From Phallusia mammillata (lineage: Eukaryota; Chordata; Ascidiacea; Phlebobranchia; Ascidiidae): a DNA stretch of 64,000 nucleotides. The notes under the pieces are model-generated. The model did not search any database. It was not told the DNA's origin and worked only from the letters and a program-made list of their open reading frames with translations. The stretch lies in the NCBI GenBank assembly GCA_003260075.1, contig QLIY01000100.1, forward strand, positions 116,764 to 180,763. Direction: 5' to 3'. Numbering within the stretch: the stretch's first letter is position 1; every line of letters begins with the position of its first letter. Both the position numbers and the translations under genes were made by a program. Shown here piece by piece: positions 46,250-57,900 of this stretch.

Positions 46250-46331
46250 ATACAAATTAATATTGGAAGTTGAAGAATCTGGACGATGAATGAAGGTTGA
46301 CGATGATCCCAGAATAGAAGGTCTTTCATTT
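46250..46331 (-). CDS. Candidate minus-strand exon, unidentified
   Basis: Bounded by an acceptor (CTTTTATTGCAG) and a GTAAAC donor. One frame reads NERPSILGSSSTFIHRPDSS followed by TSNINLY. Compatible in strand with the exon at 44480-44576, but intervening joins prevent testing the phase. Confidence 0.3.
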
Positions 46332-46805
46332 CTGCAATAAAAGTAACACGTTAAGTACAGTGTTAACTGCAAAGTGTTGCAAGAAATCTAGAAAACAATC
46401 GACTCCCGAAGGCTGTGAGCATAAACGCGCCTTGCAGACTTTACAATCGGCGCCGATTTTAAAAAGCGCACCCGCGTTTGTGACGTCACAATGCCTAAAG
46501 CGCGTTGCGACTGCCCAGCAGAGTGAACTGTTTTTGGGCGTTTATAGATACTGGTTAAGTTAACTTTGTAACTTTGTAACTTAAGTATAACAAAGAAGTT
46601 GTGAATTGTAAATTTAATGCTAAAAATCCGAAGTATTCACAGCACATGTGTATGATTCAGTTCAATTTAGCAACGGAAACAGAATTTACAATTAACTTAC
46701 ATGTAGATAAAATGTGTACATGTCGGTTTAATCTACGCATGCTGCACAATATTGTTACAATAGTTTCAACTTTAGTTAAATTGACAAGAATAGAACTTAA
46801 ATTTA

Positions 46806-46917
46806 CCTTGTAGATCTTTCCACCTCCGCACGCCATGAAATCACGAGACAAATGACTGTGACCGAAATGAACTTGCCACGCTAAAAACGAGAAGATCACT
46901 GATTGGTTGCGTTCATC
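46806..46917 (-). CDS. Candidate minus-strand first exon, unidentified
   Basis: An ATG-initiated frame on minus reads MDERNQSVIFSFLAWQVHFG, then HSHLSRDFMACGGGKIYK, and ends at a GTAAAT donor. The composition looks protein-like. I do not recognise the family. A perfect TGACGTCA and a TTTTTAAAA stretch lie at about 46457-46488, upstream of the 46250 exon on minus, so that exon might instead have its own promoter. Confidence 0.35.
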
Positions 46918-46929
46918 CATGTGTGTCAA

Positions 46930-48077
46930 TTGCTAATGAGACGCGAGAAAAACAATCGGGGAGCAAACGTTTTGGGACTCTTTTGAAATAATATGCAAAC
47001 AAAACGGTTTGGGGATTTTAGGTGTTTTTTTAATGGTAGGTCGGGTATAGACCACAATTGGGAACAGAAATTAATAATTCTTGATTAATGAAATAGCCTA
47101 GTCAGAAACTTTAAAATTCTAGCCCCGAATTTTTTTAGTAAACCCATACACATGTGGCACGACTTTTATACCCACATGACCTTCCAAAACACCAAATGCT
47201 GACTTGTTATCTTAACCAAATCGCATTATTTGAAGGTTTTGTTTTCTCTGTTAACTATACGTGGAAATACAATAGTAAAATAAAATTACAAATTTACTTC
47301 ATAGAAAACGCCAAGACCACTGTAATTCGGACCCACTGCTCCGTAAATAAACAACAAACATATTGTGATTTTAATTAACGATGAAATCAGCCTTCACAAC
47401 GAAGTGTTTCTTTGTTAATTATAAGTTAAGGTAACCGATCTTCGCAGAGAAGTAGTATAAACATATTTGCCGAAACTTTCAATTAAAACCAAAGGGTAAA
47501 TGTTTCTTTTTGTCTGATTTCGACAAGCAATTTTAGCAGCTTTAGTCCTTCTGTAGCGGCCTCTCTCACTACGATTATCGTGTTCTTGCATGCATTTCTG
47601 TTTTGGGTGTTTTAAAAATTCGAAAAATGGTTTTGTGTGGGTTTTCGTTGGACTATTTCAGTTTCAAACTGGTTTGGGTCGGTTTCTGCCTCCTACCGAA
47701 CCTCCAAACCGGTTCAAAAAGAATTTAAACAAAAACTAAATTCTGATTCGATAAAATCTAAAGCAAAATATTGGGGCAAAAATCCACCATGGACCTCATT
47801 TTACTTGAATCTTTTGTAGCCCGTTTTTGGGTTTTGACATTTTTGATCTTTTTAGAAAAATAGGTGTTTTTTCCTCAAAATGTTAGATTTTTAATCTGGA
47901 TTACGGTAGGTTTTTTTCGACCAGCTGTTGTCAAATTCTTTTTCGGGGACTTTTGTAGGGGATTTCCCTTTTGTTATAGTTGTTTTTTTTGAAGTTTTTT
48001 GTTATTTTGTTGCACTGCTATCCTATACTTTGGTTGAATTTAATTTTCGTCAGGATCAGTGATCGTTTGTTAAAAAA
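46930..48077. other. Intergenic, with a diverged satellite unit
   Basis: No exon chain. At about 47610-47730 there is a diverged single unit of the 196-base satellite. The last 100 bases before 48078 would be promoter and 5' untranslated region of the UPF0462 gene; no clear TATA box is visible. Confidence 0.5.
47610..47730. repeat. Diverged single copy of the 196-base satellite
   Basis: Shares GTGGGTTTTCG, TTTCAGTTTCAAACTGGTTT and CTGCCTCCTACCGAACCTCC with the array units at 37970-39660, with many substitutions. This shows the unit is a dispersed family and not only a local array. Confidence 0.8.
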
Positions 48078-50023
48078 ATGGAATTCAAGATATTGAGTTC
48101 GTGGGATGGCGATGAAGTTTCCCACTCTCCAGTTGAGATGAAACTTACAGAAACATCTGTAGGTCTAAGACTTGCAATATCGGCGCCATTTTTTGATGAT
48201 CCGGCACCGTCAGGCAAAGCAGGAGATCCCATGTGGATGTTGTGGGAATACGAAGGCAAGTTTGTTAATTGAAAATACTCGAGCCAGTTGTAATATATAA
48301 AAAATAAAGGCAAAAATTGTTGGTTGTCAAAAATCATAAAATTGCATACACGTTGCCCCCCCCCCGGGAATACGAAGGCAAGTTTGTTAATTGAAAATAC
48401 TAGCCAGTTGTAATATAAAAAAATAAAGGCAAAAATTGTTGGTTGTTAAAAATCATAAAATTGCATACACATTAAAAAAAGGTCACCAGTCCAGTACCTA
48501 TAAAAAGTTTACACATTTCAAAGTAATTTTTCAAAGAATCTTTTGTTTGCAGTGGTTGAATTGTTTTTTCTCAACTCCAAAAGTGGCGAGTATCTTGAAT
48601 TGGAATATGGCCCGTAAGTATAGATATCATAATAACAATAAAGAAAAGGTTACAGCAAAAATGCCCTTTTCAGTGCTTTAAGCAAGTGGTGCATTTAACT
48701 TTGTGTCCTTTTTTAATAAACTTTTTATGTCATGATTATCAAGTTCGAATACTCTTGTATATCCAGTCTGTTTTAAATTTTGTACCTCCTATTGTGGTTA
48801 GACAGAATTCTGTGTAAAACCACTCTATGGTGTGATTGATAGTGATGGGATGATACCAGGTTTTGAAGCTAGTACCGATACAGAGTACAAGTACCACATG
48901 TATACACCTTCGATCCTGAGTACGATTACCGAGTACTTAAGTGTAGTGTTGTACTTAGTTGTACATCACTGGCTAATTTATCTGCCATGGTCGGGGTACA
49001 GGCGTGCACACACACATGCCGAAAAATGTAATCACATGATAGTGAAAACGATATACGTAAAGTGGCGGAATTCTTTTCCAATATNTGATAGCGAAAAAGA
49101 GATAAGTAAACTGGCGGAACTTTTTTTTTTACTGTCCGAAGCAAATAATGGCATAAAGTTGCCCATATTCTTATGGTGTAAATCGGCCTTCGGTACTCGC
49201 ACGTTGGTATCGAAAACTGAGACAAAATATTTCGATATCGAGTACGAGTATCGATACAACTGAAATAGTTTGATACCAAGTACCGGGTACTCGTCCCATC
49301 ACTAGTGATTGAAACAATTTATTGCAATTAAAGATTTGTTTTCAGACATGGTCAGCATTTAGGGTTGCTTTTTAAAAAATGGAGAGATTTTTGGAAGAAG
49401 AATTTGCCATTAGACTTTAGTGCATCAATAAACAGAAAAGACAACACATGGTCTGGCTCAGCTCTAATACCATGGGACTATCTTCCTCTTGGTGTGGACA
49501 AATTTAATGCTTATGCTATACATGGATGTGGCGATGAAAGGCAATATGAAGCACTCTTTCATGTTCCAAAATCAAAGTTCTCTGAGCCCGATTTGTAAGT
49601 TATACACACTGTACAGATAAAAGTATATTGTATGAAGGAATCAGAATGTGATTATAAAACCACAGTAGAATGCTTTATTGCCCACTCTGTTATGCCACAG
49701 AAGTCATTGTTAAAATTTAAATCAAACAGATGTACTGTAATGTTTGTTATCATAAAGGATTTAAACCAACAAGATGATTAACAGCAATATTTTTTATGCT
49801 ATAAAGTAAATATATTTTACTTATTTCAACATTTAAATTGTATGTGAACTGTTGTTTAGAAGCAGTGGCTAATTTGACTGCTATTTTAGCTTTAACCGTT
49901 TTTTTTTCTTTCATACTTCACAGTCATAAGCTGGAATATTTTGGAGACATAGATGTTGCAAACAAATTTCCTAATGGTGTTTGGACTAAGTATGCATCAT
50001 CTATCTGGAACACCGAGACATAA
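48078..50023 (+). CDS. UPF0462 family protein, C4orf33-like
   Basis: Four exons: 48078-48255, 48553-48613, 49346-49594 and 49924-50023; 588 coding bases, 195 residues, close to the length of human C4orf33. It begins MEFKILSSWDGDEVSHSPVE, continues VVELFFLNSKSGEYLELEYG and HGQHLGLLFKKWRDFWKKNL, and ends near FGDIDVANKFPNGVWTKYAS, TAA at 50021-50023. All splice phases agree. Intron 1 has a GC donor (GAAG then GCAAGT), and the GAA GTG codons across the junction support it. The biochemical function of the family is not established; the fold is reminiscent of carbohydrate-binding modules, which I state only as general knowledge. Intron 1 contains a 10-C junction that repeats the end of exon 1; intron 2 contains an hAT element. 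Confidence 0.9.
48241..48470. repeat. Duplicated end of UPF0462 exon 1 around a 10-C junction
   Basis: Exon 1 ends at 48255; after ten C (48356-48365) the last bases of the exon (GGGAATACGAAGGCAAGT) and about 100 bases of intron recur with small differences. The second copy is not usable as an exon. Confidence 0.8.
48840..49304. mobile_element. Non-autonomous hAT element in UPF0462 intron 2
   Basis: Ends TAGTGATGGGA and its inverted copy, 11 bases perfect. The 8-base repeat GTGATTGA is perfect on both sides (48832-48839 and 49305-49312). An ambiguous base at 49085 joins two similar 40-base segments, so the interior may contain an assembly join. No transposase frame. Confidence 0.88.
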
Positions 50024-51169
50024 TTTCAGGATGTGATTTACTTTTATCATAATTACTGAATATGTGCAATACTGAAATGTAGCAAAATAGATTAAGCCCA
50101 AGGTTCTCAAACTTTTTCCTGTTATATACCCCTTTGCATGTTACTAGGGATCCACAAAACTGCCCGATTAACCAGACTGCATTTAACCAACATATATTCC
50201 AACAACTTTTAGGCAATGGTTTGGATTCGCCAAACCGTCCCAATTAACTGAATTTCCCCAGTAACCTGCTTGCATTTAACCAGTTGGTCAGCAAATGACC
50301 GGTTTAATCTGCTCTTTAATGCACTTATCCTCAATAACCACAATATTTTTACTTACTAATATGCACCTAAAGCATAATAAATTTTCCTTACGTTTGAGAA
50401 CTTCTGGACTAAAATCTTTAAATCTTTCTATCTAATGGCTCAGCAATTAATAGAAATTGCATGATAAATTTTATTGAAAGAATATAATTTTTTCATAAAA
50501 AACATTGTGCTTGCAGAATTTAGATTCAAGAGGTACATTTGTAGAAAAAAACAGTGGCTACACTATGCATACAAAAAATGTGAAGCAATCTCTGGCACAA
50601 ATTAAACAAAATCACAAAGCTGTAAGTTACATTAAAAAGCATTTTAACATTAAAAAATATTCCTGTGTCTTGCCAACAGTAAGTTGTATTTTCCATTTGC
50701 GGAAATAATACCAGTCATAACAAAATTTTAGACACAAAACTACATAACAGCAATTTTACTGCATTATTATTATTGTTGTAAATGGAACAAAGTTGTCATC
50801 TCCACTTTGGCTCACTTGCTCGCACTTTCTTGAGTTTTTTATCCTGTTTTTTCATCAAACTTGCTGCAGCTGTTGTGATAAAGAATAGTCATACTATGTT
50901 TAATATCATTTCAAGTTTCGACACTTACACTATCAAGGGACTAATCAGCATAAATGAGCAGGGGATACTACAGTTTTAGATGTGAGTGATACCAAATAAA
51001 ATTTAAAAAGAAAGAGATCTCAGTAGTGCTCAAATGCAATTAACCCCATTTTGTAAAGTGGCACACATCTGTAACATTGAAAAGCTATCTTTGTAAACTA
51101 AGTTGTACATTTCTTTGAAGATAAATAGGTCATAGTGTAGCAAATGTTTAGTAGTTGCAAATAAACTTG
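50024..51169. other. Gap between convergent genes
   Basis: No convincing exon. An AATAAA at 50376-50381 could serve the UPF0462 transcript. A degenerate hAT-like pair of ends (about 50104 and 50404) is possible but lacks a clear target duplication. The UPF0462 gene (+) and the coiled-coil gene (-) converge here. Confidence 0.5.
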
Positions 51170-51881
51170 TTAGACCGGATTTTTACTACCTGACGGTTTT
51201 CACATCATTTTGGTAGGAAAAAATAATTTGACACTAGTTGGACGAAACTTTGACCTAATATGGAACCTGGTGGACGAAAAATTTTCTCAGTATTTTAAAA
51301 CAATTATTACAAAATTTTGCTTTCATCCAGACTATTTTATCTTTCTATTCCTACCTTTGTTTTGTTTTTCCAATTTTCCTCCCATCTCACTCAGCCCCTG
51401 CAGTCGATCCTGAAGCTGACGACACAACTCCTCTGCGTTGTCTGAAATCGCCGCCTTCACAAACTTGTCACGTGCCCGCTCCCTGGTGATGATGTCATCC
51501 ACGTCACGATCCATCACGTCATCACTGCGGCAAAAATCAAAGTATTGATTCTTAGAGTATAAGATACTTTGGGAAAAGGCATTATTTCTTTAGGTATTTC
51601 GATTTTAAAACAAATTGGGTGATGGAGAAAAAATGTTTATGGCACAATTTAATGTTATCGTAACGTTCTGATCTTTCCCACTGCTAAACCTGTCAAAAAG
51701 CAAACGCGTGTCTTTGATTTTTATGGGAAGTTTTGGGTGAATACAAATTCGTAATCTTTCCACAAAAACCATACATAAAACTGTAAGTTCCCACATAAAA
51801 AGGGACAATAATAACCGAAGATAGGTTCTCCTTAGGAAAACTCACAAAAAGATAAACCACTTACTTGTCCGGTACATAGTG

Positions 51882-51925
<44 letters not shown>

Positions 51926-54900
51926 GTTTTCCTTCGTGGGAATAAGACTAGCGTCTCCAGCTGCCAGTAAAATACTGACTGGGGAGGGCGCACGACCACC
52001 CTCGTGACCCCCGAATCTTCTTGAACCGTGCTTTTTTGGTGATGACGTCACTGGGTGACCTGAAAACGACAGAATGACGTAAATGTAACCATGTTTGTAA
52101 CAGCTATAGTTCCCATAAGGAGATCGTTGTATAAGCACCTTTCGGAGATTTTTCGCGCAAATTGTCGTCGCTGTACATTGTTGTGCTGACACCTAGTGGA
52201 TCCGAGTGCGTGGATGTGACGTCAGACTGCATCAGAACGACAGGAAGATCGGAACTGAAGCAAAAACAAAATCATATTCTTAAACATAAGCTACTTTTTT
52301 AGCACTTTCTTTAAGACTCTTACCTCTCATCTGCTGATGACATCGCTTTCCGTCTCCGATGTTTTCGTCTTTCCCCTTTGTGACGATTTTCTCTCGCAGC
52401 TGGAAGTGACGTAGAAACTTCTCTCGAAGCGATTTGGTCGCGAACTTCGGAGAGAAGCTGAAAGAAAATGATAATGATAATACAAACAGTCGATTTCTTG
52501 TTTGTCGTTTTGCGATCAACTGATTATTCTCCACCTTTATAAATCAACCAGTCTGCTTATAAGATAAGATGACCTACCTTAAAAATGTCGTTGGTTGTGA
52601 CATTTTCTCTGTTGCTTGGTGGGCCGTCACCTGAAAAGTAAACAGAAAAGTTACAATGTAATCCCGAAATATACACCGCAGCTTTAAAGACTAACTGATG
52701 CTTAAAAGACTGTTTTATTGATTAGATCAATTTACACAGCTGCTGAATTATACCTCACAGCTAAAATTGAAACTACGTTAACAGATTTAAGTAAAAAAAT
52801 ACCTTCTGCAAAATGATCACGTGACGGCATGGGCTGTTGCGCCTGCTCGCGGGTTGTCATTGAAGACAAGACACGGATGAGTGCGTTTTGGAGAGTCGCA
52901 TTTTCATTGGTCGGCGCTGAAGCAAGTCTGGTACCTAGTTGTTGATCAATAGTCTATAAAAAAAATACAACTCACATAAAAATGGACGTTTTTTTTCGTA
53001 CAATAAAAGTCATGAGGTTCATACAAAACTTTTTTACGGATTATTTGCAAAGGTATTCCACACAATGATTTCAACTTAAACGAGGGCATGGAGTTTTTGG
53101 ATTAAACTTGCAAATTTGTAGACATACAAAACTTAATAGACAATACTTTCAAATGTTTTTATTGGCCTCTTTCTATGTCTATGACAATACTTATACCAGA
53201 ACATTTGGGAAGCACCTCATGTCAGTGATTCCAAAAATTTTACTGAGCGAATAATGTTCGCGTACCAACTATATGTCCCCCCCCCCTTCTGCAAAATGAT
53301 CACGTGACTGCATGGGCTGTTGCGCCTGCTCGCGGGTTGTCATTGACGACAAGACACGGATGAGCGCGTTTTGGAGAGTCGCATTTTCATTGGTCGGCGC
53401 TGAAGCAAGTCTGACACCAAGTTGTTGATCAATAGTCTGAAAAATACAACTCACATAAAAATGACGTTTTTTTCGTACAATAAAAGTCAAAGGAATCACC
53501 TCATGTCAGTGATTCCAAAAATTTTACTGATCGAATAATGTTCGCGTACCAACTATATTTAGAAATATGCTGCAATCAACAACTATCATTAATAGAGCCT
53601 TTAACGTATGAAATGCGAAATACGGTAATTGTGGAACAAGAATACACTTTGTGTCATCAAAAGGTTTTTGTATGTATGTCTTAACTATTGTCCAATAATT
53701 GTGCTTGTGTGAATAGCATTCGAGTACCACAGTTGGGAAACCATTGCCTAACGTTATCAATGAATCTGACAACTGGCTAAACTCAATTTCAAGCATTACA
53801 ACGTGGTTGCTCACAGGTTGCATTGCAGGACCAGGCTTTTTCCTATCCAGCATCTGTAATCCTCTCTTGATCCTCCCTTGTGATAATTCCTCTTCCTGTT
53901 TGTCTATGACGACTTGAGCTTCGGCGTTTCTCTCCGCTGCTTTCTCCAGCGCCTTCTGTAGTCGGTCGGAAGCCAGCTTGTAACTAATGCAACAACGAAA
54001 TTACATTGGATAAAAAAACTGTTATTTGATAGAAGAAGATATAGTGGAATGGGGAGGAATATAACGGCCCAAATAAATAGACGTAAAAAGCGTAATGCTT
54101 ATTTATTTAAACGTTGCTGTGCACCTTTTTTATCCAGCGTTTTTAAGCGACACTTGTTTCGCAGCTTTTGCCAATCTTTTATTTTCGCAGCTTCTATCAA
54201 AAGCCCCCCCCCCCGATATTACATTGGATAAAAAAAACTGTTCTTTGAAGAAGAAGATAAGTGGATTGGGGAGGAATATAATGGCCCAAATAGAAGTAAA
54301 AAGTGACACGCTGTGTTATTCAAATGAGGCTTTTCGTTGAATTTACGGGACGTTTGTTTTTGGACCATCTTTTACGTGACTCAAGTGGATATAAACAGAT
54401 GTAACTGATGTGGCCCCTTATATCACTGATGATGGCATTAGCATTTGCATATGCCGAAAAGTCACTTTCACGTCTATTTACCTGTTATATACTTCAGTAA
54501 CCTTATAAACAGATCGTGTAAAGTATTCCAACCCCCCCCCCGCAGTGAAGCAATTTTATATTTCTTATTTTTTGTACCCTTTTTCGTTCTTTGTCTTTTT
54601 CCTTAGTTCAGCATTGACATCATGTAGATTTGCAGACAGAAATTCGATTTTCTTTTCGTCATTTGCAATTTCCTTCTTCAATTTCTTGTTGTCTCGTTCC
54701 AGACTTTCAACTCTTTATAAAACATAAAATGAAATTGTAAAATTAAAATCCCCCCCCCCTGTTGTAGTTTTACAATTTTAAAACCTATAATGTGGAATAA
54801 AACGGCCTCAATTGACGGATAAGGCGACATGATTTCTTGTTCAGGTATTTTGGCAAACGTTCATGCCATCGTCAGTGATATAAGGTAACATCAGTCAAAC

Positions 54901-57900
54901 CCCTTTATTTACACTCGCATAAAACCATTGATAAAAAGGTGCGAAGCAGTGAAGCAATTTTATAATCCTTATTTTTTGTACCCTTTTTCGTTCTTAGTCT
55001 TTTTCCTTAGTTCAGCATTGACATCATGCAGATTTGCAGACAGAATTTCGATTTTCTTTTCATCATTTGCAATTTCCTTCTTCAATTTTTTGTTGTCTCG
55101 TTCCAGACTTTCAACTCTTTATAAAAAAATAAAAAAAATTGTCAAATTAAATTCGTTGATTAAAATTTTCTCCGGTACCATACTACGCATTTATAAATTT
55201 CTGAATGTCTTTTAACAAAAGCTTTAGACAGTTATTCTAACAAACAATGTAGTATCAGTTGCCCTTACTCACTTGTCATAAACTTTCGTGACTTCACTTT
55301 GCAAGGAGTCAATCACGGCTCTTTTATCTGTGAGCTCCTTCTGCATCACAGCTGCTATCTTTGCTGCTTTCCCATCAACGTTCTTGATCGTGTATAGGGT
55401 GTCCTGTGATAAACAACAGTTCACAAAATACGAAGACAGGTCCAAACAACGTGCTTTATGCTAGGCTAGGTACCGAGCATCATAACATTATTGAAACTTT
55501 CAAAAAACAGGGGTGTGCAACTTTGGCCACTGAAGGGCCTCCAATTCAATCAACCAATTAGACCGCAGGAGCACCTTTGTTAAACACAACTTGACTCTGT
55601 TGCAACACAAACACGCTTATATTAAGTTAACAGCTGCCTGTAAAATTCGCTAGTAATTCCAGCTACATTGTCAAGTTTGTTTTGAAAAAAAAAAAAACGG
55701 TTTCGGCCTTGCACCTTGAGGTTCTGGGCCCCAATTCCAGGTCTACTTACAAATCTGCCACTGTATCAACATTAGAATATTTTGGTTACCTGTGCTTCTT
55801 GTAGGTCTCTTTTCTTGTGTCTCAGCTCGCGTTTCAGTTTTTCCACTTCGTTGTCGTATTGACCGTGCAAAAGTTTCAATCTTTTGGATAAAGCGTCACG
55901 TTCTTCGATCAAATGACCAACCTGTAATTTAAACAGCATTGTGCAAATGTTTGTCGGGTGTTCCTAGTTTCTCACACAGATTGTTCATTTTACATTTAAC
56001 TGTAATTATCCCGGTAATGTGGCCATAGTTTTTAGTCACTTTTGTGACCAGTTTATAAGCTAGGTAAAAACTGTGGCTAAAAACAATTGCAAAAAGCGCA
56101 TTGCAACATCAATAAATTTAGGACGACTAGCAAAGGCGCAAAAACAATTTCAGGCTGAAAAGGCAGTAACTGGAAAAAAAGCCCCCCCCCCTTTATAAGC
56201 TAGGTAAAAACTGTGGCTAAAAACAATTGCAAAAAGCGCCTTGTAAAAATCAATAAATTTAGGACGACTAGCATTTGAAGGCGCAAAAAAAATTCAGGCT
56301 GAAAATTTTGCTCAAAATTTTAGCTACAACTAATATAGCCGAAGATTTTGTTTCCATTGGAAAATTGACAGCCACATAAACATAAACAAAACACAATAAT
56401 CTCGACAAAGTCATTTGTTTAATTCAAAACACTTGACAAACCTGAAATCTTGCCTCCGTCAATTCTTCATACATCTCATCTCTTCCTTTAACGATCCTCT
56501 GAACCTCCTTTTCAATTCCTCGTATGTCATCCGCTATCTTCCCTTTCTCTTGAACGAGATCGGAGATGCGAGTTTCGTAATCCTCCAACATTTCATCTTT
56601 CTCCTTGAGCTTTTTGGAAAGGTTTTCTAGCTCTTTTATCTTCTCCTGATTAGTAATCACAATAAGAAAAGGTATTTACTTTAAAATCTGGACAAAGTCA
56701 GAGAGTCGGGTTCGGGCCTGACTTTACACTTGACATCATTTGTGTCACAACTTCATCAACTTTCGGGCCTAATATTTTTGATTAAAAGTCGACCAATTCC
56801 GGGTCTGCTTACAAACTGTGCAATGGTCAGGTCTGAGATACCCCCCCCCCCTTCATCAACTTTCGGGCCTAATATTTTTGATTAAAAGTCGACCAATTTC
56901 GGGTCTGCTTACAAACTGTGCAATGGTCAGGTCCATTCTAATGTTTATTTTTAAGGGCCACGTAAAAGAAAATATGATTTTCCTCATTTATTTTAGTTTT
57001 AACAACTTAGATAAAAATTGTACTAGTAGATTTTTTTGTTTGTGACTAAATACAAAACACTCTTTATTCAAAACACGGCATTATTAGCGGAGTAAACCGA
57101 TATGTTTTTAGTTTATTTCATTTATCAGTAGGCGAACAACCTTTTTCGCCTTAACCCAAAACCTTGTGGCCAAAGGTGATTGCACAAACCACTCGGTCAA
57201 CTAGGCAAAAAAGTTCATGGGCGCCTAATTAAGTTGTAAAGTAATGAAACTCGTAATGAAACAATTACCGGCCACAAACGATCAAAAAAGGAACAGACTG
57301 TGCTCTCGTGATCGAACAAAAGTGTCTGGTTTTAGGTTGTATCACTTTCTAACTCGCTTTCTTTCTGAACATTTTATCCGTGAAAAAAGTATCCATAAAG
57401 CAGTCACATCCCACCTTAAGCTGCATAGCATTATCCCTTCTTTCATCCTCACTCTTTACAGCTTCTTTGCCGATTTTTGTCGCCTCCTGATTTTTCGTCT
57501 CCAGCTGCTCCCCCCCCCCTGCGAAGTTGTGTAGATAATTCGTTGTTTTCACGTGTCAGGCTAGAACAAAAATAGAGGCATAGGTTGAAAAGACAGATCT
57601 TTCCATAACATTTTTTTACTAAAATTTACTTTTTACCCAGGCTTAGTAAATTGTATTAAAGTCTCCCCCCCCCCCTGCGAAGTTGTGTAGATAATTCGTT
57701 GTTTTCACGTGTCAGGCTAGAACGAAAATAGAGGCATAGGTTGAAAAGACAGATCTTTCCATAACGTTTTTTACTAAAATTTACTTTTGACCCAGGCTTA
57801 GTAAATTGTATTAAAGTCTTTTGAGGCATATATGTTCCGTGCAGACTAAAAATCGTACGTTTGCTAATGTTAGTTAATCTGGCCCTAATGCACAGACGGT

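Noticed and set aside
50097..50410. hAT-like ends (GGTTCTCAAAC and GTTTGAGAAC)
   Set aside because: Flanks do not form a convincing 8-base duplication (about 5 of 8); probably an old or chance pair.
55508..55745. Segment starting CAGGGGTGTGCAAC like an hAT end
   Set aside because: No inverted partner or target duplication found.
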